DNA of 64,000 bases from CAWAND01 sp963727915 (GTDB taxonomy: Bacteria > Chloroflexota > Anaerolineae > Anaerolineales > E44-bin32), in the NCBI GenBank assembly GCA_963727915.1, contig CAVSID010000001.1, positions 806,001-870,000 of the forward strand, in the 5' to 3' direction. Below, piece after piece: positions 1-9,336 of the stretch. The position numbers were made by a program, and so were the translations under genes. Within the stretch, counting starts at the first letter, position 1. Every line of letters begins with the position of its first letter. Below the pieces are notes generated by a model, which was not told the DNA's origin, searched no databases, and worked only from the letters and a program-made list of their open reading frames with translations.

Positions 1-384
1 GTCGAGATGACCGGCAATGCCGTCACACCAGGATGGACCGCAACGAGCACGGGCCATGGGCTTTCCGACTTCCTGACCGAACGTACTCGCAACCTGTTGA
101 CGTCGATCATATCATCGGTTTTTGTGCCTGGCTAGTCCCCCGATTGCGGACGCCGCCCCCCGGGACGCCCATGGCCCCAAGGCCGTCCATCCGTTGCGAA
201 TCCACGGGTAGGGGCCGTGCCGAGGAGATACACGAACATCGTCACCCGCCCTCTTCTACCATCGGTCGATGACCCCGGTCTCATCGCTTATGTCCGGCCG
301 TTCTACTACAACCTGCTCGAGCGCAATCAAGCCAAGGATCCTGCCGGCGTGTTCCGTTTAGAATGGGTGAAATCTTCAGGGTGA
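1..384 (+). pseudogene. 3' end of a frameshift-broken gene, function unknown
   Basis: No intact reading frame spans this stretch, but the last 150 bases read as ordinary protein in one frame (…VRPFYYNLLERNQAKDPAG…) and end at a TGA at 382-384. Upstream, sensible-looking sequence moves between frames, as in the other frameshifted genes of this window. The gene would start outside the window. I do not recognise a family. Non-coding DNA is the alternative. Confidence 0.3.
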
Positions 385-434
385 CGCGACTCCGCGTTCA
401 TCGCTGCCAACTTCCCTTCCTGGAGGCGTGCACT

Positions 435-881
435 ATGTACAACCTGCTACTTGGGGCACATAACATTGTCCGCTGGCTGGTGCTCGTGGCCGCCGTCTGG
501 GCCCTGTACCGGGCCTACGCCGGCTGGCTTGGCGCTCGAGCGTGGACCCCGGCCGACAAACAGGCTGGCTTTTTCTTGACCACAGCCTTCGACACCCAGG
601 TGCTGCTAGGGCTGATCCTGGCGGCCACCAGCCCACTGACCCAGGCGGCGTTGGCCAATCCGGGGGCCGTCATGACCGCCGACACGTTGCGCTTCTTCTT
701 CGCCGAGCATATCCCGCTCATGATCCTGGCCCTGATCGTGGTGCATGTCACCAGCGTCCTATTGCGGCGGGCCGACGACGACCCCGGCCGGTTCAGACGC
801 TCGGCGCTGGGCTACACGCTGGCGGCGCTGATGGTGGCCGTGGCCATCCCCTGGTGGCGGCCGCTCTTCCCCGGGCTGTAG
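435..881 (+). CDS. small four-helix integral membrane protein
   Basis: A 148-residue hydrophobic protein with about four membrane helices (roughly residues 8-28, 48-66, 88-110 and 125-141). The N-terminus carries a G-A-H-N-I-V-R-W signature, and H9, H92 and H104 lie in or near helices 1 and 3, which would suit heme or metal ligation. Small proteins of this layout (H-x3-R-W in helix 1) occur in Bacteroidetes and Chloroflexi without an assigned role. The start at 435 is preceded by GGAGG at 422-426. A longer reading frame from 363 lacks a ribosome site. It is followed within 6 bases by the thioesterase remnant. Confidence 0.75.
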   Translation: MYNLLLGAHNIVRWLVLVAAVWALYRAYAGWLGARAWTPADKQAGFFLTTAFDTQVLLGLILAATSPLTQAALANPGAVMTADTLRFFFAEHIPLMILALIVVHVTSVLLRRADDDPGRFRRSALGYTLAALMVAVAIPWWRPLFPGL

Positions 882-886
882 GCGGT

Positions 887-1331
887 GTGGACGAGTACCG
901 CTTCTTCCATCCGATTGAGGTTCGCTGGGCCGATGTTGATTCGCGCCGGCACGTCAACAACGCCCGCTACTTCACCTACATGGAGCAGGCCCGGGCGCGC
1001 TACTTTCGAGCATCTCGGCCTGTGGGACGGGAAGGACCTCGACCAGTGGGGGTCGGTGGTGGCCGAGACCAGCTGCACCTTCTTCGAGCCGATCTTCTTC
1101 GGCCAAGTGATCAAGGTCGGTGTTCGGACCACCCGGCTGGGGGGACAAGAGCATGGAGATGATCTGCAGCCTGCGTGATGTCGCCAGCGGGACGCGAGTT
1201 GGCGAGAGGTCGCTCGATCCAGGTGTCATACGACTACGATCAGGCGCAGGACCGTGCGCGTCCCCGATGGCTGGCGAGAAGCGATCACGGCCTTCGAGGG
1301 CCTGGACGACCAGACTCCCCCCTCGGCGTGA
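887..1331 (+). pseudogene. acyl-CoA thioesterase (4HBT, hot-dog fold), frameshifted
   Basis: From a GTG at 887 the translation starts like a YbgC/FcbC-type 4-hydroxybenzoyl-CoA thioesterase: R-W-A-D-V-D-x3-H-V-N-N-A-R-Y, which contains the family's catalytic Asp and the HVNNARY signature. The rest of the roughly 145-residue domain is present but moves through all three frames (near 1004, 1140, 1190 and 1245) before a TGA at 1329-1331. Members hydrolyse acyl-CoA thioesters in the cytosol. Whether the breaks are real or sequencing errors cannot be decided here; the clean homology in each segment favours errors. Confidence 0.65.
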
Positions 1332-1444
1332 TCTCCTTCTTGCGTCAATTGATATGATTAGTCAGGACCTCGGCGGCCCAACCGCGGGCCGACCTTTTCG
1401 GCCTGGCCCCGGGGCACCTTGCCCCCGACGAAAGGGAGGATCCT

Positions 1445-3865
1445 ATGCCCCCAATCCGAGAACTGTCCCCCGGCGACCTCTACCAAGCCTGTGACCTGAG
1501 CCAGTTCAAGTTCAAGACCACCGATGAACTGAAGGCCAACGCATCGTTCGTGGGGCAAGAACGCGCCGAGCAGGCTGTGGCGTTTGGCATTGGGATGCAG
1601 GGAGAGGGCTACAACATCTTTGCCCTAGGTCCGTCGGGGTCCGGCAAGCACAGTCTTCTGCGCCAGGCCTTTGAATCCCAGGCGAAACGCAGGCAGGTGC
1701 CCTCGGATTGGTGCTACGTTCACAATTTCCGCCAGCCGCACAAACCTCTCTCGCTCCAGCTGCCCGCCGGCCGGGGAGCGGAGCTCGCCGGAGACATGGA
1801 TAGGTTGATCGAGGAGTTGCGCCAAGCGCTCTCGACGGCCTTTGAAAGCGAGGAGTTCCAGAACCGCCGCCAGGAGATTCAAGAGACCTTCCAGGAGCAG
1901 CAGGAGAAGGCTTTTGAAGTGTTGAGGGGCAAGGCGGAGACGGAGGGCTTCACGCTGTTGCGCACGCCGGCGGGGCTTGGGTTTGCGCCGGTCAAGGACG
2001 GGGAGGTGGTCGAACCGGAAGCTTTCCAGAAACTCGACGACGGCGAGCGGAAGAAGCTGGAGGCGGCGGTTTCCGATCTGCAGGAGGACCTGCAGAAGAT
2101 CCTGCGCAAGATGCCGCGCCTGCAGCGGGAGATGCAGGAGCGGCTGAGGGACCTCCGCCGCGAAATGGCGAGCATGGCAGTTGGCGGGTTGATCGACGAT
2201 TTGCGCCAGAAATACGATGCCTTCCCTAAAATCGCCGACCATCTGGAACAAGTCCAGGAGGACGTCATCCAGAACGTGCGCGACTTCGTGTCCGACGAAG
2301 AGGACGATGGCGAGGGCCGCCAGATGGCCCGGGCGGCCATGGCCATGGCCGGGGGCCCCAGCGATTCGCCCCGGCTGCGCAAGTACAAAGTCAACCTGCT
2401 GGTCGACCACAGCCAATCCAAGACCGGGCCGGTGGTGGACGAGGACAATCCCACCTATACCAACCTGGTCGGCAGGGTCGAGCATATTCCCCAAATGGGC
2501 GCCTTGCTCACCGACTTCAACCTGATCAAGCCCGGAGCCCTGCATCAGGCAAACGGCGGCTACCTGATCCTGGACGCGCGCAAGGTGCTGCTCCAGCCGT
2601 ATGCCTGGGAGGGGTTGAAGCGGGCGCTCCATGCCGGCAAGATCCACATTGAATCGCCCGGCCAGGCCTACGGGCTCCTTTCGACGGTGTCGTTGGAACC
2701 TGAGCCGATCCCCCTGGACGTCAAAGTCGGCCTGACCGGCGACCGGGAGCTCTATTACATGCTTTCGGCATTCGATCCAGAGTTCGATGAGCTGTTCAAG
2801 GTGATGGCGGACTTCGAAACGGTGCTTGAGAAAGGCAGGAAGAGTCTGAAGGACTACGCCCGCCTGATCGCCAGGCTGGTGCGCGAGGCCGGCCTGCGAC
2901 CCTTGGACCGGGCCGCCGTCGGTCGCGTGATTGAGCATGCTTCTCGCCTGGTTGAGGACACCGACAAACTCACAGCGCGCCTGAGGCAGGTCTCCGATCT
3001 GCTGCGCGAGGCCGACTACTGGGCCGGGCAGGGAAAGAAAGACGTGGTGGGCGTGGAAGATGTCCAGAAGGCGATCGACGCCCAGGTCCATCGCGCAGAC
3101 CGGCTCAGGGAGCGGATGCAGGAGCAGATTTTGCGGGAGACAATCTACATCGACACCAAGGGGGAACGCATCGGCCAGATCAACGGCCTGTCGGTGATCG
3201 AGCTCGGCGGATACAGCTTCGGCCGCCCCAGCCGGATCACGGCCCGGGCGCGCGTGGGCAAGGGCGAAGTGGTGGACATCGAGCGCGAAGTAGAGCTCGG
3301 CGGCCCCCTGCATTCGAAGGGCGTCTTCATTTTGGAGGGTTTCCTTGGCGCCCGCTATGCCGAAAACACGCCGCTCTCGCTCTCGGCCAGCCTGGTCTTC
3401 GAACAATCCTACGGCGGGGTCGATGGCGACAGCGCATCGTCGGCCGAGCTGTACGCCCTGATGTCTGCCATCGGCGACATTCCCATCCTCCAGTCGCTGG
3501 CCGTGACCGGGTCGGTCAACCAGTTGGGCGAGATCCAGCCCATCGGCGGGGTCAACGAGAAGATCGAAGGCTTCTTCGACATCTGCAAAGCACGCAAGCT
3601 GACGGGCGATCAGGGCGTTTTGATCCCCGCCTCGAACGTCAAACACCTGATGCTGCGGAGCGACGTGGTCGAGGCCGTGGCCGCCGGCACCTTCCACGTC
3701 TTTCCGGTGGAGACAGTGGACCAGGGGATGAGCCTGCTCACCGGGTTGCCCGGTGGCAAGAAGGGCAAGTCAGGTGAGTACCCCGAGGGCTCCTTCAATC
3801 GGAAGATCACGCAGCGCCTGAAGGACCTGGCCGAACGGCGCCACCAGGTGGAAGACGCCGAATGA
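1445..3865 (+). CDS. Lon-like ATP-dependent serine protease (LonB/AAA_32 type)
   Basis: An 806-residue cytosolic protease with an N-terminal AAA-type module and a C-terminal S16 Lon protease domain. The Walker A motif G-P-S-G-S-G-K is at residues 62-68. The central region (about 180-250) is helical and rich in Glu/Arg, probably a coiled coil. A Walker B-like segment (G-G-Y-L-I-L-D-A) precedes the lid. The protease dyad is Ser663 in G-D-S-A-S and Lys706 in G-G-V-N-E-K, 43 residues apart as in canonical Lon. There is no classical Lon N-domain, which fits the LonB/YcbZ-like group rather than LonA. The start is fixed by GGGAGGA at 1434-1440. It overlaps the next gene by 4 bases (ATGA), so the two are probably co-translated. 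Confidence 0.93.
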   Translation: MPPIRELSPGDLYQACDLSQFKFKTTDELKANASFVGQERAEQAVAFGIGMQGEGYNIFALGPSGSGKHSLLRQAFESQAKRRQVPSDWCYVHNFRQPHKPLSLQLPAGRGAELAGDMDRLIEELRQALSTAFESEEFQNRRQEIQETFQEQQEKAFEVLRGKAETEGFTLLRTPAGLGFAPVKDGEVVEPEAFQKLDDGERKKLEAAVSDLQEDLQKILRKMPRLQREMQERLRDLRREMASMAVGGLIDDLRQKYDAFPKIADHLEQVQEDVIQNVRDFVSDEEDDGEGRQMARAAMAMAGGPSDSPRLRKYKVNLLVDHSQSKTGPVVDEDNPTYTNLVGRVEHIPQMGALLTDFNLIKPGALHQANGGYLILDARKVLLQPYAWEGLKRALHAGKIHIESPGQAYGLLSTVSLEPEPIPLDVKVGLTGDRELYYMLSAFDPEFDELFKVMADFETVLEKGRKSLKDYARLIARLVREAGLRPLDRAAVGRVIEHASRLVEDTDKLTARLRQVSDLLREADYWAGQGKKDVVGVEDVQKAIDAQVHRADRLRERMQEQILRETIYIDTKGERIGQINGLSVIELGGYSFGRPSRITARARVGKGEVVDIEREVELGGPLHSKGVFILEGFLGARYAENTPLSLSASLVFEQSYGGVDGDSASSAELYALMSAIGDIPILQSLAVTGSVNQLGEIQPIGGVNEKIEGFFDICKARKLTGDQGVLIPASNVKHLMLRSDVVEAVAAGTFHVFPVETVDQGMSLLTGLPGGKKGKSGEYPEGSFNRKITQRLKDLAERRHQVEDAE

Positions 3866-4702
3866 CATCTCCCGCAAAGGCCGGCCCGATTAGGCGGATC
3901 CTCCTGGCCATCGATGGTTCGCCCCCCAGTTTGACCGCCATGCAGGCCGCAGTCGACCTGTCCGCCGGCCTGGATGCTGAGCTGGTCGCCGTCTTCGTCG
4001 AGGACCTGAACCTGCTGCGCATGGCCGAGCTGCCGATCGCCAGCGAGGTCAGCCACTACACCGCCAGCATCCACCGGCTGCCGCCGGAGCGAATCCGCCG
4101 CCAGCTCAAGGCCCAGGCCTCGCAGGCCCGGGCGGCCCTGGCGCGGCAGGCCCGCCGCCAGGCAGTCGCCTGGAAATTCATCGTCCTCCAGGGGGACATC
4201 TCCCTCGAGCTGCTGGCCAAGGCCGAATCCGCCGACCTGATGATCTTGGGCAAGGCTGGCTGGTCGAAGGCCAGGCGGATGGGGTCCACTACGCGGCTGG
4301 TCATCCGGGAGGCGCCCAGCTTCGTGCTTGTCCTTCAGCAGGGAGTTCCGTGGGCGCGGCCGGTGCTCCTGGTCTACGACGGGTCGCCCGCAGCGGGCCG
4401 CGGCCTGGAGGTAGCCCAGGTATTGGCGGAACAGAGCGGCCATCCTCTATCGGTGATGAGCGTCGCCCGGGACGAAGGCCCAGGCGGAGGCCCTGGAGCA
4501 AGGCGTGATCGAAGCCTTGGGAGTCGAGGCGGAAGAGGTTAGCTTCTTCCGGGTCCTGGCCGCCAAATCGGCCGACTTGGCGCTTCTGGTCAAGAACATG
4601 GACTGCCTGTTGATCGTGCCCGCCGACCTGCCCGGGCTGGAAGGGGAGCCGCTGATCGACTTTGTCGATGGTCTGGATGGCCCAGTGATGGTGCTGCGTT
4701 GA
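3862..4702 (+). CDS. universal stress protein (tandem UspA domains), frameshifted
   Basis: The N-terminus (R-R-I-L-L-A-I-D-G-S) and the V-F-V-E-D-L-N segment are typical of UspA, and the length (about 280 residues if repaired) fits two Usp domains, with the second starting near 4365 (V-L-L-V-Y-D-G-S). The frame breaks at about 4470-4490 and the second domain continues in another frame to a TGA at 4700-4702. The start codon overlaps the lon stop by 4 bases, pairing stress protein and protease in one operon. The ATP-binding G-x2-G-x9-G motif is not obvious, so nucleotide binding is uncertain. Confidence 0.8.
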
Positions 4703-4740
4703 AGGTGTAGAATAGCCATCCCAAACATGGCCATTCTGAG

Positions 4741-5745
4741 ATGAACTTCGACGCACTCATCCCCAGCCTCGCCCTCCCGGCCATTCCCAACCTGGCCCGT
4801 GCCGCCGAATCGGCGGGCTTCTCGGCGGTATGGACCAACGAAACACAGCATGATGCATTTCTCCCCCACGCGCTGATAGCAGAACACACGCACGCCCTGT
4901 CCCACGGAACGGCGGTGGCCATCGCCTTCGCACGCAGCCCGGGCTCGCTGGCGTATACGGCCTGGGACTTGGCGGCGGCATCCAAGGGCAGGTTCCTCCT
5001 CGGCTTGGGCACACAGGTCCGGGCGCACATCCAGCGGCGCTTCGGGATGGATTGGCCGGACAGTCCGGTCGGCAGATTGCGGGAGATGGTCGAGGCGCTG
5101 CGGGCGCTGTGGTCATCCTGGCAGACTGGGGAGCGCTTAAACTTCCGCGGGGACCACTACAAGCTGACCCTGATGACGCCGTTCTTTGCGCCGGGGCCAA
5201 TCGACTATCCTCAAATCCCGATCTATCTGGCGGGTGTCAACACCGGGCTGTGCCGGCTGGCGGGTGAGCTGGCCCAGGGTTTCCATGCCCACCCCCTGCA
5301 CTCGGTCGACTACCTGGCCCGGGTTGTCAAGCCGGCGATCGAGACCGGGGCCCGCGAGGCCGGGCGCAGCCCGCAGGACGTCCAGCTCACCGCCACCGCT
5401 TTCGTGGTCACCGATCCGTCCCGGGCTGACGATGTGCGCTCGGAAATTGCCTTCTACGCCTCGACGCCTAGCTACCGCCCGGTGCTGGACCTGCACGGCT
5501 GGGGGGAAACAGCAGATGCGCTGAGCGCTCTGTCGCGCCGCGGCGCCTGGGACGACATGCCGGGTCTGATCGACGACCAGATGCTGGCCACCCTGGCCGT
5601 GGTCGCCCCGGTTGAGGATTTGGCATCGGCGCTCAAGGCTCGCTACACCGGACTGGCTGACCGTTTGATGATCTACCGCGCCTTCGATCCCGACGAGTTG
5701 GATTCCTTTTGGGCACCGCTCTTGCAGGATATGGGGGGCGCATGA
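4741..5745 (+). CDS. LLM-class oxidoreductase, probably F420-dependent
   Basis: A 334-residue luciferase-like monooxygenase-fold protein. The N-terminal A-R-A-A-E-S-A-G-F-S-A-V-W segment, the H-G-T-A-V-A-I-A strand and the G-R-F-L-L-G-L-G-T segment follow the LLM pattern, and P-I-Y-L-A-G-V-N matches the later flavin-binding region. It most resembles the F420-dependent MSMEG_2256-like subgroup (TIGR03617), but the cofactor (F420 or FMN) cannot be proven from sequence. The substrate is unknown. It overlaps the downstream dipeptidase by 4 bases, so the two are one transcription unit. Confidence 0.85.
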   Translation: MNFDALIPSLALPAIPNLARAAESAGFSAVWTNETQHDAFLPHALIAEHTHALSHGTAVAIAFARSPGSLAYTAWDLAAASKGRFLLGLGTQVRAHIQRRFGMDWPDSPVGRLREMVEALRALWSSWQTGERLNFRGDHYKLTLMTPFFAPGPIDYPQIPIYLAGVNTGLCRLAGELAQGFHAHPLHSVDYLARVVKPAIETGAREAGRSPQDVQLTATAFVVTDPSRADDVRSEIAFYASTPSYRPVLDLHGWGETADALSALSRRGAWDDMPGLIDDQMLATLAVVAPVEDLASALKARYTGLADRLMIYRAFDPDELDSFWAPLLQDMGGA

Positions 5746-6830
5746 TCGTCGACGGACATGAAGACCTGGCCTGGAACATGCTGACTTTCGGCCGCGACTA
5801 CCGTCGCTCGGCGGCCGAGACGCGCGCCGTGGAAGCCGGCGGGAAAACGCCCGAGCGCAACGGGAAGACCCTGCTGGGCGGGGCGGATTGGCGGCGGGGA
5901 GGCGTCGGGCTGGTGTTCGGTACGCTCTTCGCCTCACCGGCCCGGCTGACGGCGGACGGCTGGGACACGCTGGTCTTCGACGATGACGACAGTGCCCACC
6001 GGGTCTACCGGCGCCAGATAGACGCCTACCAGCAACTGTCTGATTCGGCGCCGGACGAGTTCGTCGCCATCCGGTCTGCATCGGATCTGGCCGATCACCT
6101 GGCGGCGTGGCAGGACGGCTCCGTCGAGCGCCGCAAGCTGGGACTCATGTCCCTGATGGAAGGCGCCGACGGGATACGCAGTCCGGACGAGGCCGAGCTG
6201 TGGTGGGAGCTCGGCGTGCGCGCCGTGGGCCTGGTCTGGATGGGGGCCAACCAGTACGCCGGGGGTACCAAAGAGCCCGGCCCGTTGACCAAGGCCGGCG
6301 AACGCCTGCTGGATGCCATGGCCGAAATCGGCTTCATCCTCGATGTCAGCCACCTGCCGGAAATCGCTGGCCGCCAGGCGATCGAGCGCTACACGGGCGC
6401 GATCGTCGCCTCGCACAGCAACCCGCGCGCCCTGGTCGAACACGCCAAGTACCCCGAGCGCCACCTGAGCGACGACACGCTGCGCGCCCTCCTGGAGCGA
6501 GACGCTGTGATCGGCATCGGGCTGGTCAATTCGTTCTTGAAGGACGGTTGGACGAAAGGCGATCCGCGGGACCAGGTGGGCGTGGAGGATGTGGTCGCTC
6601 ATATCGATTATGTGTGCCAGATGGCGGGCGACGCCTTCCACGCCGGATTGGGCAGCGATTTCGACGGCGGATTCGGCCTGGACGAAGTCCCGATCGAGTT
6701 CGAAACCGTGGCCGATCTTGGTAAGATTGGAGATGCATTGACCAGTCATGGCTACACCCCGCCCGACGTGGGCGCCATTCTGGGTGGAAACTGGATTCGA
6801 CTTCTGGAGAAATCGCTGCCGAATGGTTGA
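5742..6830 (+). CDS. membrane-dipeptidase family (M19) zinc dipeptidase
   Basis: A 362-residue M19 metallopeptidase. The first zinc ligands are in D-G-H-E-D (His6, Asp8), the bridging Glu140 in M-E-G-A-D, and later His residues in D-V-S-H-L-P and A-S-H-S-N-P, ending with the family G-S-D-F-D-G-G motif. Members hydrolyse dipeptides, including some with D-residues. No signal peptide is present, so it is probably cytosolic, as usual for bacterial homologues. The start at 5742 overlaps the previous stop (ATGA); a start at 5709 would run well into the upstream gene. Confidence 0.92.
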   Translation: MIVDGHEDLAWNMLTFGRDYRRSAAETRAVEAGGKTPERNGKTLLGGADWRRGGVGLVFGTLFASPARLTADGWDTLVFDDDDSAHRVYRRQIDAYQQLSDSAPDEFVAIRSASDLADHLAAWQDGSVERRKLGLMSLMEGADGIRSPDEAELWWELGVRAVGLVWMGANQYAGGTKEPGPLTKAGERLLDAMAEIGFILDVSHLPEIAGRQAIERYTGAIVASHSNPRALVEHAKYPERHLSDDTLRALLERDAVIGIGLVNSFLKDGWTKGDPRDQVGVEDVVAHIDYVCQMAGDAFHAGLGSDFDGGFGLDEVPIEFETVADLGKIGDALTSHGYTPPDVGAILGGNWIRLLEKSLPNG

Positions 6831-6850
6831 TTTGTGAAACCTCTCACAAA
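6831..6850. promoter_or_regulatory. CRP-type palindrome TTTGTGA-N6-TCACAAA
   Basis: A perfect 7+7 base inverted repeat with a 6-base centre, matching the CRP/FNR-family consensus TGTGA-N6-TCACA. It begins immediately after the dipeptidase stop and contains the GTG proposed as the start of the next gene. It is one of four exact copies in the window (others at 39322, 56316 and 62406), plus near copies at 30536 and 47488. The site could regulate the next gene; it could also fold as a short RNA hairpin. Confidence 0.55.
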
Positions 6851-7295
6851 GCGTCAGGTCCGCTGGGCCCGCAACTGGATGACGATCACCCTGTTGGGTC
6901 TGTTCGCCTTCCTGATCGGCCTCGAGCCGGATTTGCTGGCGCTCGACCGCAGCCCGGTGGTGGGATTCGTGCAGATTGGGGTATGGCTCTTCGGGCTGGC
7001 GCTGCTGCTGATCGGCGCCTATGCCACAGTCCGCGTGATCCGCAACGGCCGCGCCAACAGCTTGCGGGCCGACGTCGGCATTCGCCTGATCGCCACCGGC
7101 TACGTGACGGCCGCCGTGGCCTCGCTGGCCGACTTCCTGTCGATCGGCTCCCATCAGATGCCCAACATCTACTTCGGGCCCATTCAAACCCTGGGGCTGG
7201 TGCTGGGCGTCGTCACCAGCCTGGCGGGCGTGATGCTCTACTGGCCGGTGGGCGAAGAGGGCGATGAGGCCATGCCGGCCCTCCAGCATGGTTGA
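6834..7295 (+). CDS. four-helix inner membrane protein of unknown function
   Basis: A 153-residue protein with a short basic N-terminus (K-P-L-T-K-R-Q-V-R-W-A-R) and about four hydrophobic segments (near residues 17-34, 43-62, 88-106 and 117-137). I do not recognise a family. The GTG start at 6834 lies inside a CRP-type palindrome and has no clear ribosome site, so an internal start at ATG 6879 is possible, though that would remove the basic N-terminus expected before helix 1. It follows the dipeptidase by 3 bases. Confidence 0.65.
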   Translation: MKPLTKRQVRWARNWMTITLLGLFAFLIGLEPDLLALDRSPVVGFVQIGVWLFGLALLLIGAYATVRVIRNGRANSLRADVGIRLIATGYVTAAVASLADFLSIGSHQMPNIYFGPIQTLGLVLGVVTSLAGVMLYWPVGEEGDEAMPALQHG

Positions 7296-7437
7296 CCAAC
7301 GGCGGCCAGTGAGCTGACGCCGCGGGAACTTTCCTGCCCCGACCAACGTCAAAATGACGAATCCGAGATATCAGCCTGTCCGACCAGGCGGCTGGGTGCG
7401 TCTGGCGGGCAGCGCGTAGACGAAGAGGAGATCGACC

Positions 7438-8189
7438 ATGAAACGAACGCACCGTTATCTGCCCTTCCTGATGGGGCTGTCGATCGCAGGCGCACTTTTG
7501 CTCGGCGCCTGCGGGGGGACGGCGCCGGCGGCTGCGCCGGGTTCCCAGCCCCAGGAGCACACCATCAGTCGTCACCGGCCAGGGCGAGTCCTACGGTGAA
7601 CCGGACGTGGCCAACGTGTCGCTGGGGGTGAGCATCACCAACACCGACGTCGGCCAGGCCGTGTCGCAGGCCAACCAGACGATGGCCGACATCACCAAGG
7701 CGCTGGGCGAGATCGGGATCGACCCCAAGGACATCCAGACCACCAACTACAACGTCTGGCCGCAGCAGAAGGTGGACCCGCAGACCGGGGAAGCCACTGG
7801 CAGCACGATCTACCATGTGGACAGCTCGCTGCAGGTCAAGGTGCGCCAGATCGACCAGGCCGGGCAGGTGATCCAGAAGGCGCTCGACGCCGGGGCCAAC
7901 TCGGTCAACGGGCTGAGCTTCGGGATCGACGATCCCAAGCCGCTCGAGTTCGCAGGCCCGCACGGCGGCTATCGACGACGCCCGCCAGCGGGCGGGCGAG
8001 CTGGCCGACGCGCTCGGCGTCAAAGTCGGCGACCCGGTCCAGGTCAGCGAATCTACCAGCGGCGGCCCCGTGCCGTATGCGCTGGGTGCCGAGGCCGCCA
8101 AGGGGCTGGGCGGAGGCCAGGTGCCGATCAGCACCGGGCAGCTCAGCGTGAGCGTGCAGGTGAACGTCACCTTCCAGTTGGTGCCCTGA
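7438..8189 (+). CDS. SIMPL-domain (DUF541) lipoprotein, frameshifted
   Basis: A lipoprotein signal peptide (M-K-R-T…A-L-L-L-G-A-C, lipobox Cys near residue 25) is followed by a DUF541/SIMPL domain: V-T-G-Q-G-E-S-Y-G-E-P-D, a long helix with M-A-D-I-T-K-A-L, then L-G-V-K-V-G-D-P-V near the end. The frame breaks at about 7565 and again near 7953. Repaired, the protein would be about 250 residues, normal for the family. These envelope proteins have no settled biochemical role. GAGGAG at 7425-7430 supports the start at 7438. A convergent terminator hairpin follows. Confidence 0.8.
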
Positions 8190-8217
8190 CGTCGGTTTCG
8201 CAACCCGAGAAGTGAAA

Positions 8218-8244
8218 GCGGCCCACCGGTAAACGGTGGGTCGC
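8218..8244. terminator. hairpin between convergent genes
   Basis: GCGGCCCACCG and CGGTGGGTCGC form a stem of about 10 pairs with a small loop, between the 3' ends of the SIMPL gene and the reverse-strand iron permease. The following TTGGCTTTC is only weakly T-rich. It may serve both directions. Confidence 0.55.
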
Positions 8245-8276
8245 TTGGCTTTCGGGGAGATCTCGAGGGCGCTGCC

Positions 8277-9119
8277 TCAGACTTCGAGCGGCTGGTTTTC
8301 GGCGGCCAGTTGGGTCACCTTGCGGTCCACCAGCCAGCGCACGCCGACCAGCGCCACCAGCCAATAGCCCCAGTAGGTGAGCACCTCCGCCAGGGACGGG
8401 TTAGCGTTGTAGCCGACGACCGATTGGAGCAGCTTGCCGAGCAGCGAATGCTCGTTAATGAGGAAGTTGGTGTTCCACACCCCGGCGTCCAGCACCGGGA
8501 TCCAGGCGGCTTCCTGCAGCTCGTGCACGCCCTGGGCCATCAGGCCGGCGGCGAACAGCAGGAGCAGCAGGCTGGTGGCGGAGAAGAACAGGCGCAGGTT
8601 GAGGCGGACGGACGAATTGTAGATCAGGTAGCCGGCGGCCAGCGCCAGTGCCAGGCCGATCAGTGCCCCGGCCAGCGGCTCGGCGGTCGGGTTGGCGAAG
8701 GCGGCCGCCGACAAGAAGAGCGCCGTCTCCACGCCTTCGCGGAAGACGGCGATGAAAGCCAGAGCCGCCACGCCCCAGCTCTGGCGGGTGCCGACGCGCA
8801 GCGCCAGCTCCTGCTCGAGCTCGCTGCGCTGGATACGCGCCTGGTAGCGCATCCAGAAGATCATCCAGGTCAGGATCCCCACTGCCAGGAACATCGTGCT
8901 GGCCTCGAACAGCATCTCCGCCCGGCCCCGGAGCTCGAAACCCACCAACTGGATCAGCCCCGCCAGCCCGGTGCTGGCGACGACGGCGGCCAGCACCCCG
9001 GCCAAGGCGTAGCCCTTCAGCCCGGTCGATTCGACCTTCCGCAGGTAGCCCAGCAGGATCCCCACGATCAAAGCCGCTTCGAGCCCCTCGCGGAAGGTGA
9101 TCAACAGCGCAGCAAGCAT
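8277..9119 (-). CDS. FTR1-family high-affinity iron permease
   Basis: A 280-residue integral membrane protein with about seven helices and the two R-E-x2-E motifs that define iron translocation in FTR1/EfeU: R-E-G-L-E in helix 1 and R-E-G-V-E in helix 4. The start at 9119 is preceded by GGAGA at good spacing; a GTG five codons earlier would place that ribosome site inside the gene. It has no neighbouring multicopper oxidase or EfeO/B partner, so it may act alone or with unlinked partners. It is monocistronic and convergent with the SIMPL gene. Confidence 0.92.
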   Translation of the reverse strand: MLAALLITFREGLEAALIVGILLGYLRKVESTGLKGYALAGVLAAVVASTGLAGLIQLVGFELRGRAEMLFEASTMFLAVGILTWMIFWMRYQARIQRSELEQELALRVGTRQSWGVAALAFIAVFREGVETALFLSAAAFANPTAEPLAGALIGLALALAAGYLIYNSSVRLNLRLFFSATSLLLLLFAAGLMAQGVHELQEAAWIPVLDAGVWNTNFLINEHSLLGKLLQSVVGYNANPSLAEVLTYWGYWLVALVGVRWLVDRKVTQLAAENQPLEV

Positions 9120-9276
9120 AGACGGCGTCTCCACAATATTTCAGAAAAGATGGATAAAATTTACCGGGTCACGGGGAATCGGTCAAGGGTGGCGCGGGAA
9201 GTGGCGCTCGCGATCCATCCGCGTCACCAGGTCGGTTTAGGTGCCGCTCCCGGGCGGAACGGCGCGCGAAGTGGGT

Positions 9277-9305
9277 TTGAAATGCGAGTAAATTTGGTCT
9301 AAGAT
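9277..9305 (+). promoter_or_regulatory. sigma70-type promoter of the tad operon
   Basis: TTGAAA (9277-9282) and TAAGAT (9300-9305) are separated by 17 bases, 32 bases before the first tad gene. The surrounding DNA is more AT-rich than its neighbours. This is the best sigma70-like match upstream of the seven-gene operon. The divergent FTR1 promoter must lie in 9120-9270. Confidence 0.6.
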
Positions 9306-9336
9306 AGGACCAGTGTACTGCGTCTGGAAGGGGGCC

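Noticed and set aside
1625..3697. A long open frame on the reverse strand across the Lon-like gene
   Set aside because: It is a shadow created by GC-rich codon bias. Its translation has no domain sense, while the forward frame has all Lon motifs.
9120..9180. Fur box upstream of the FTR1 permease
   Set aside because: The AT-rich stretch is suggestive, but no 19-base palindrome close to the Fur consensus can be read.
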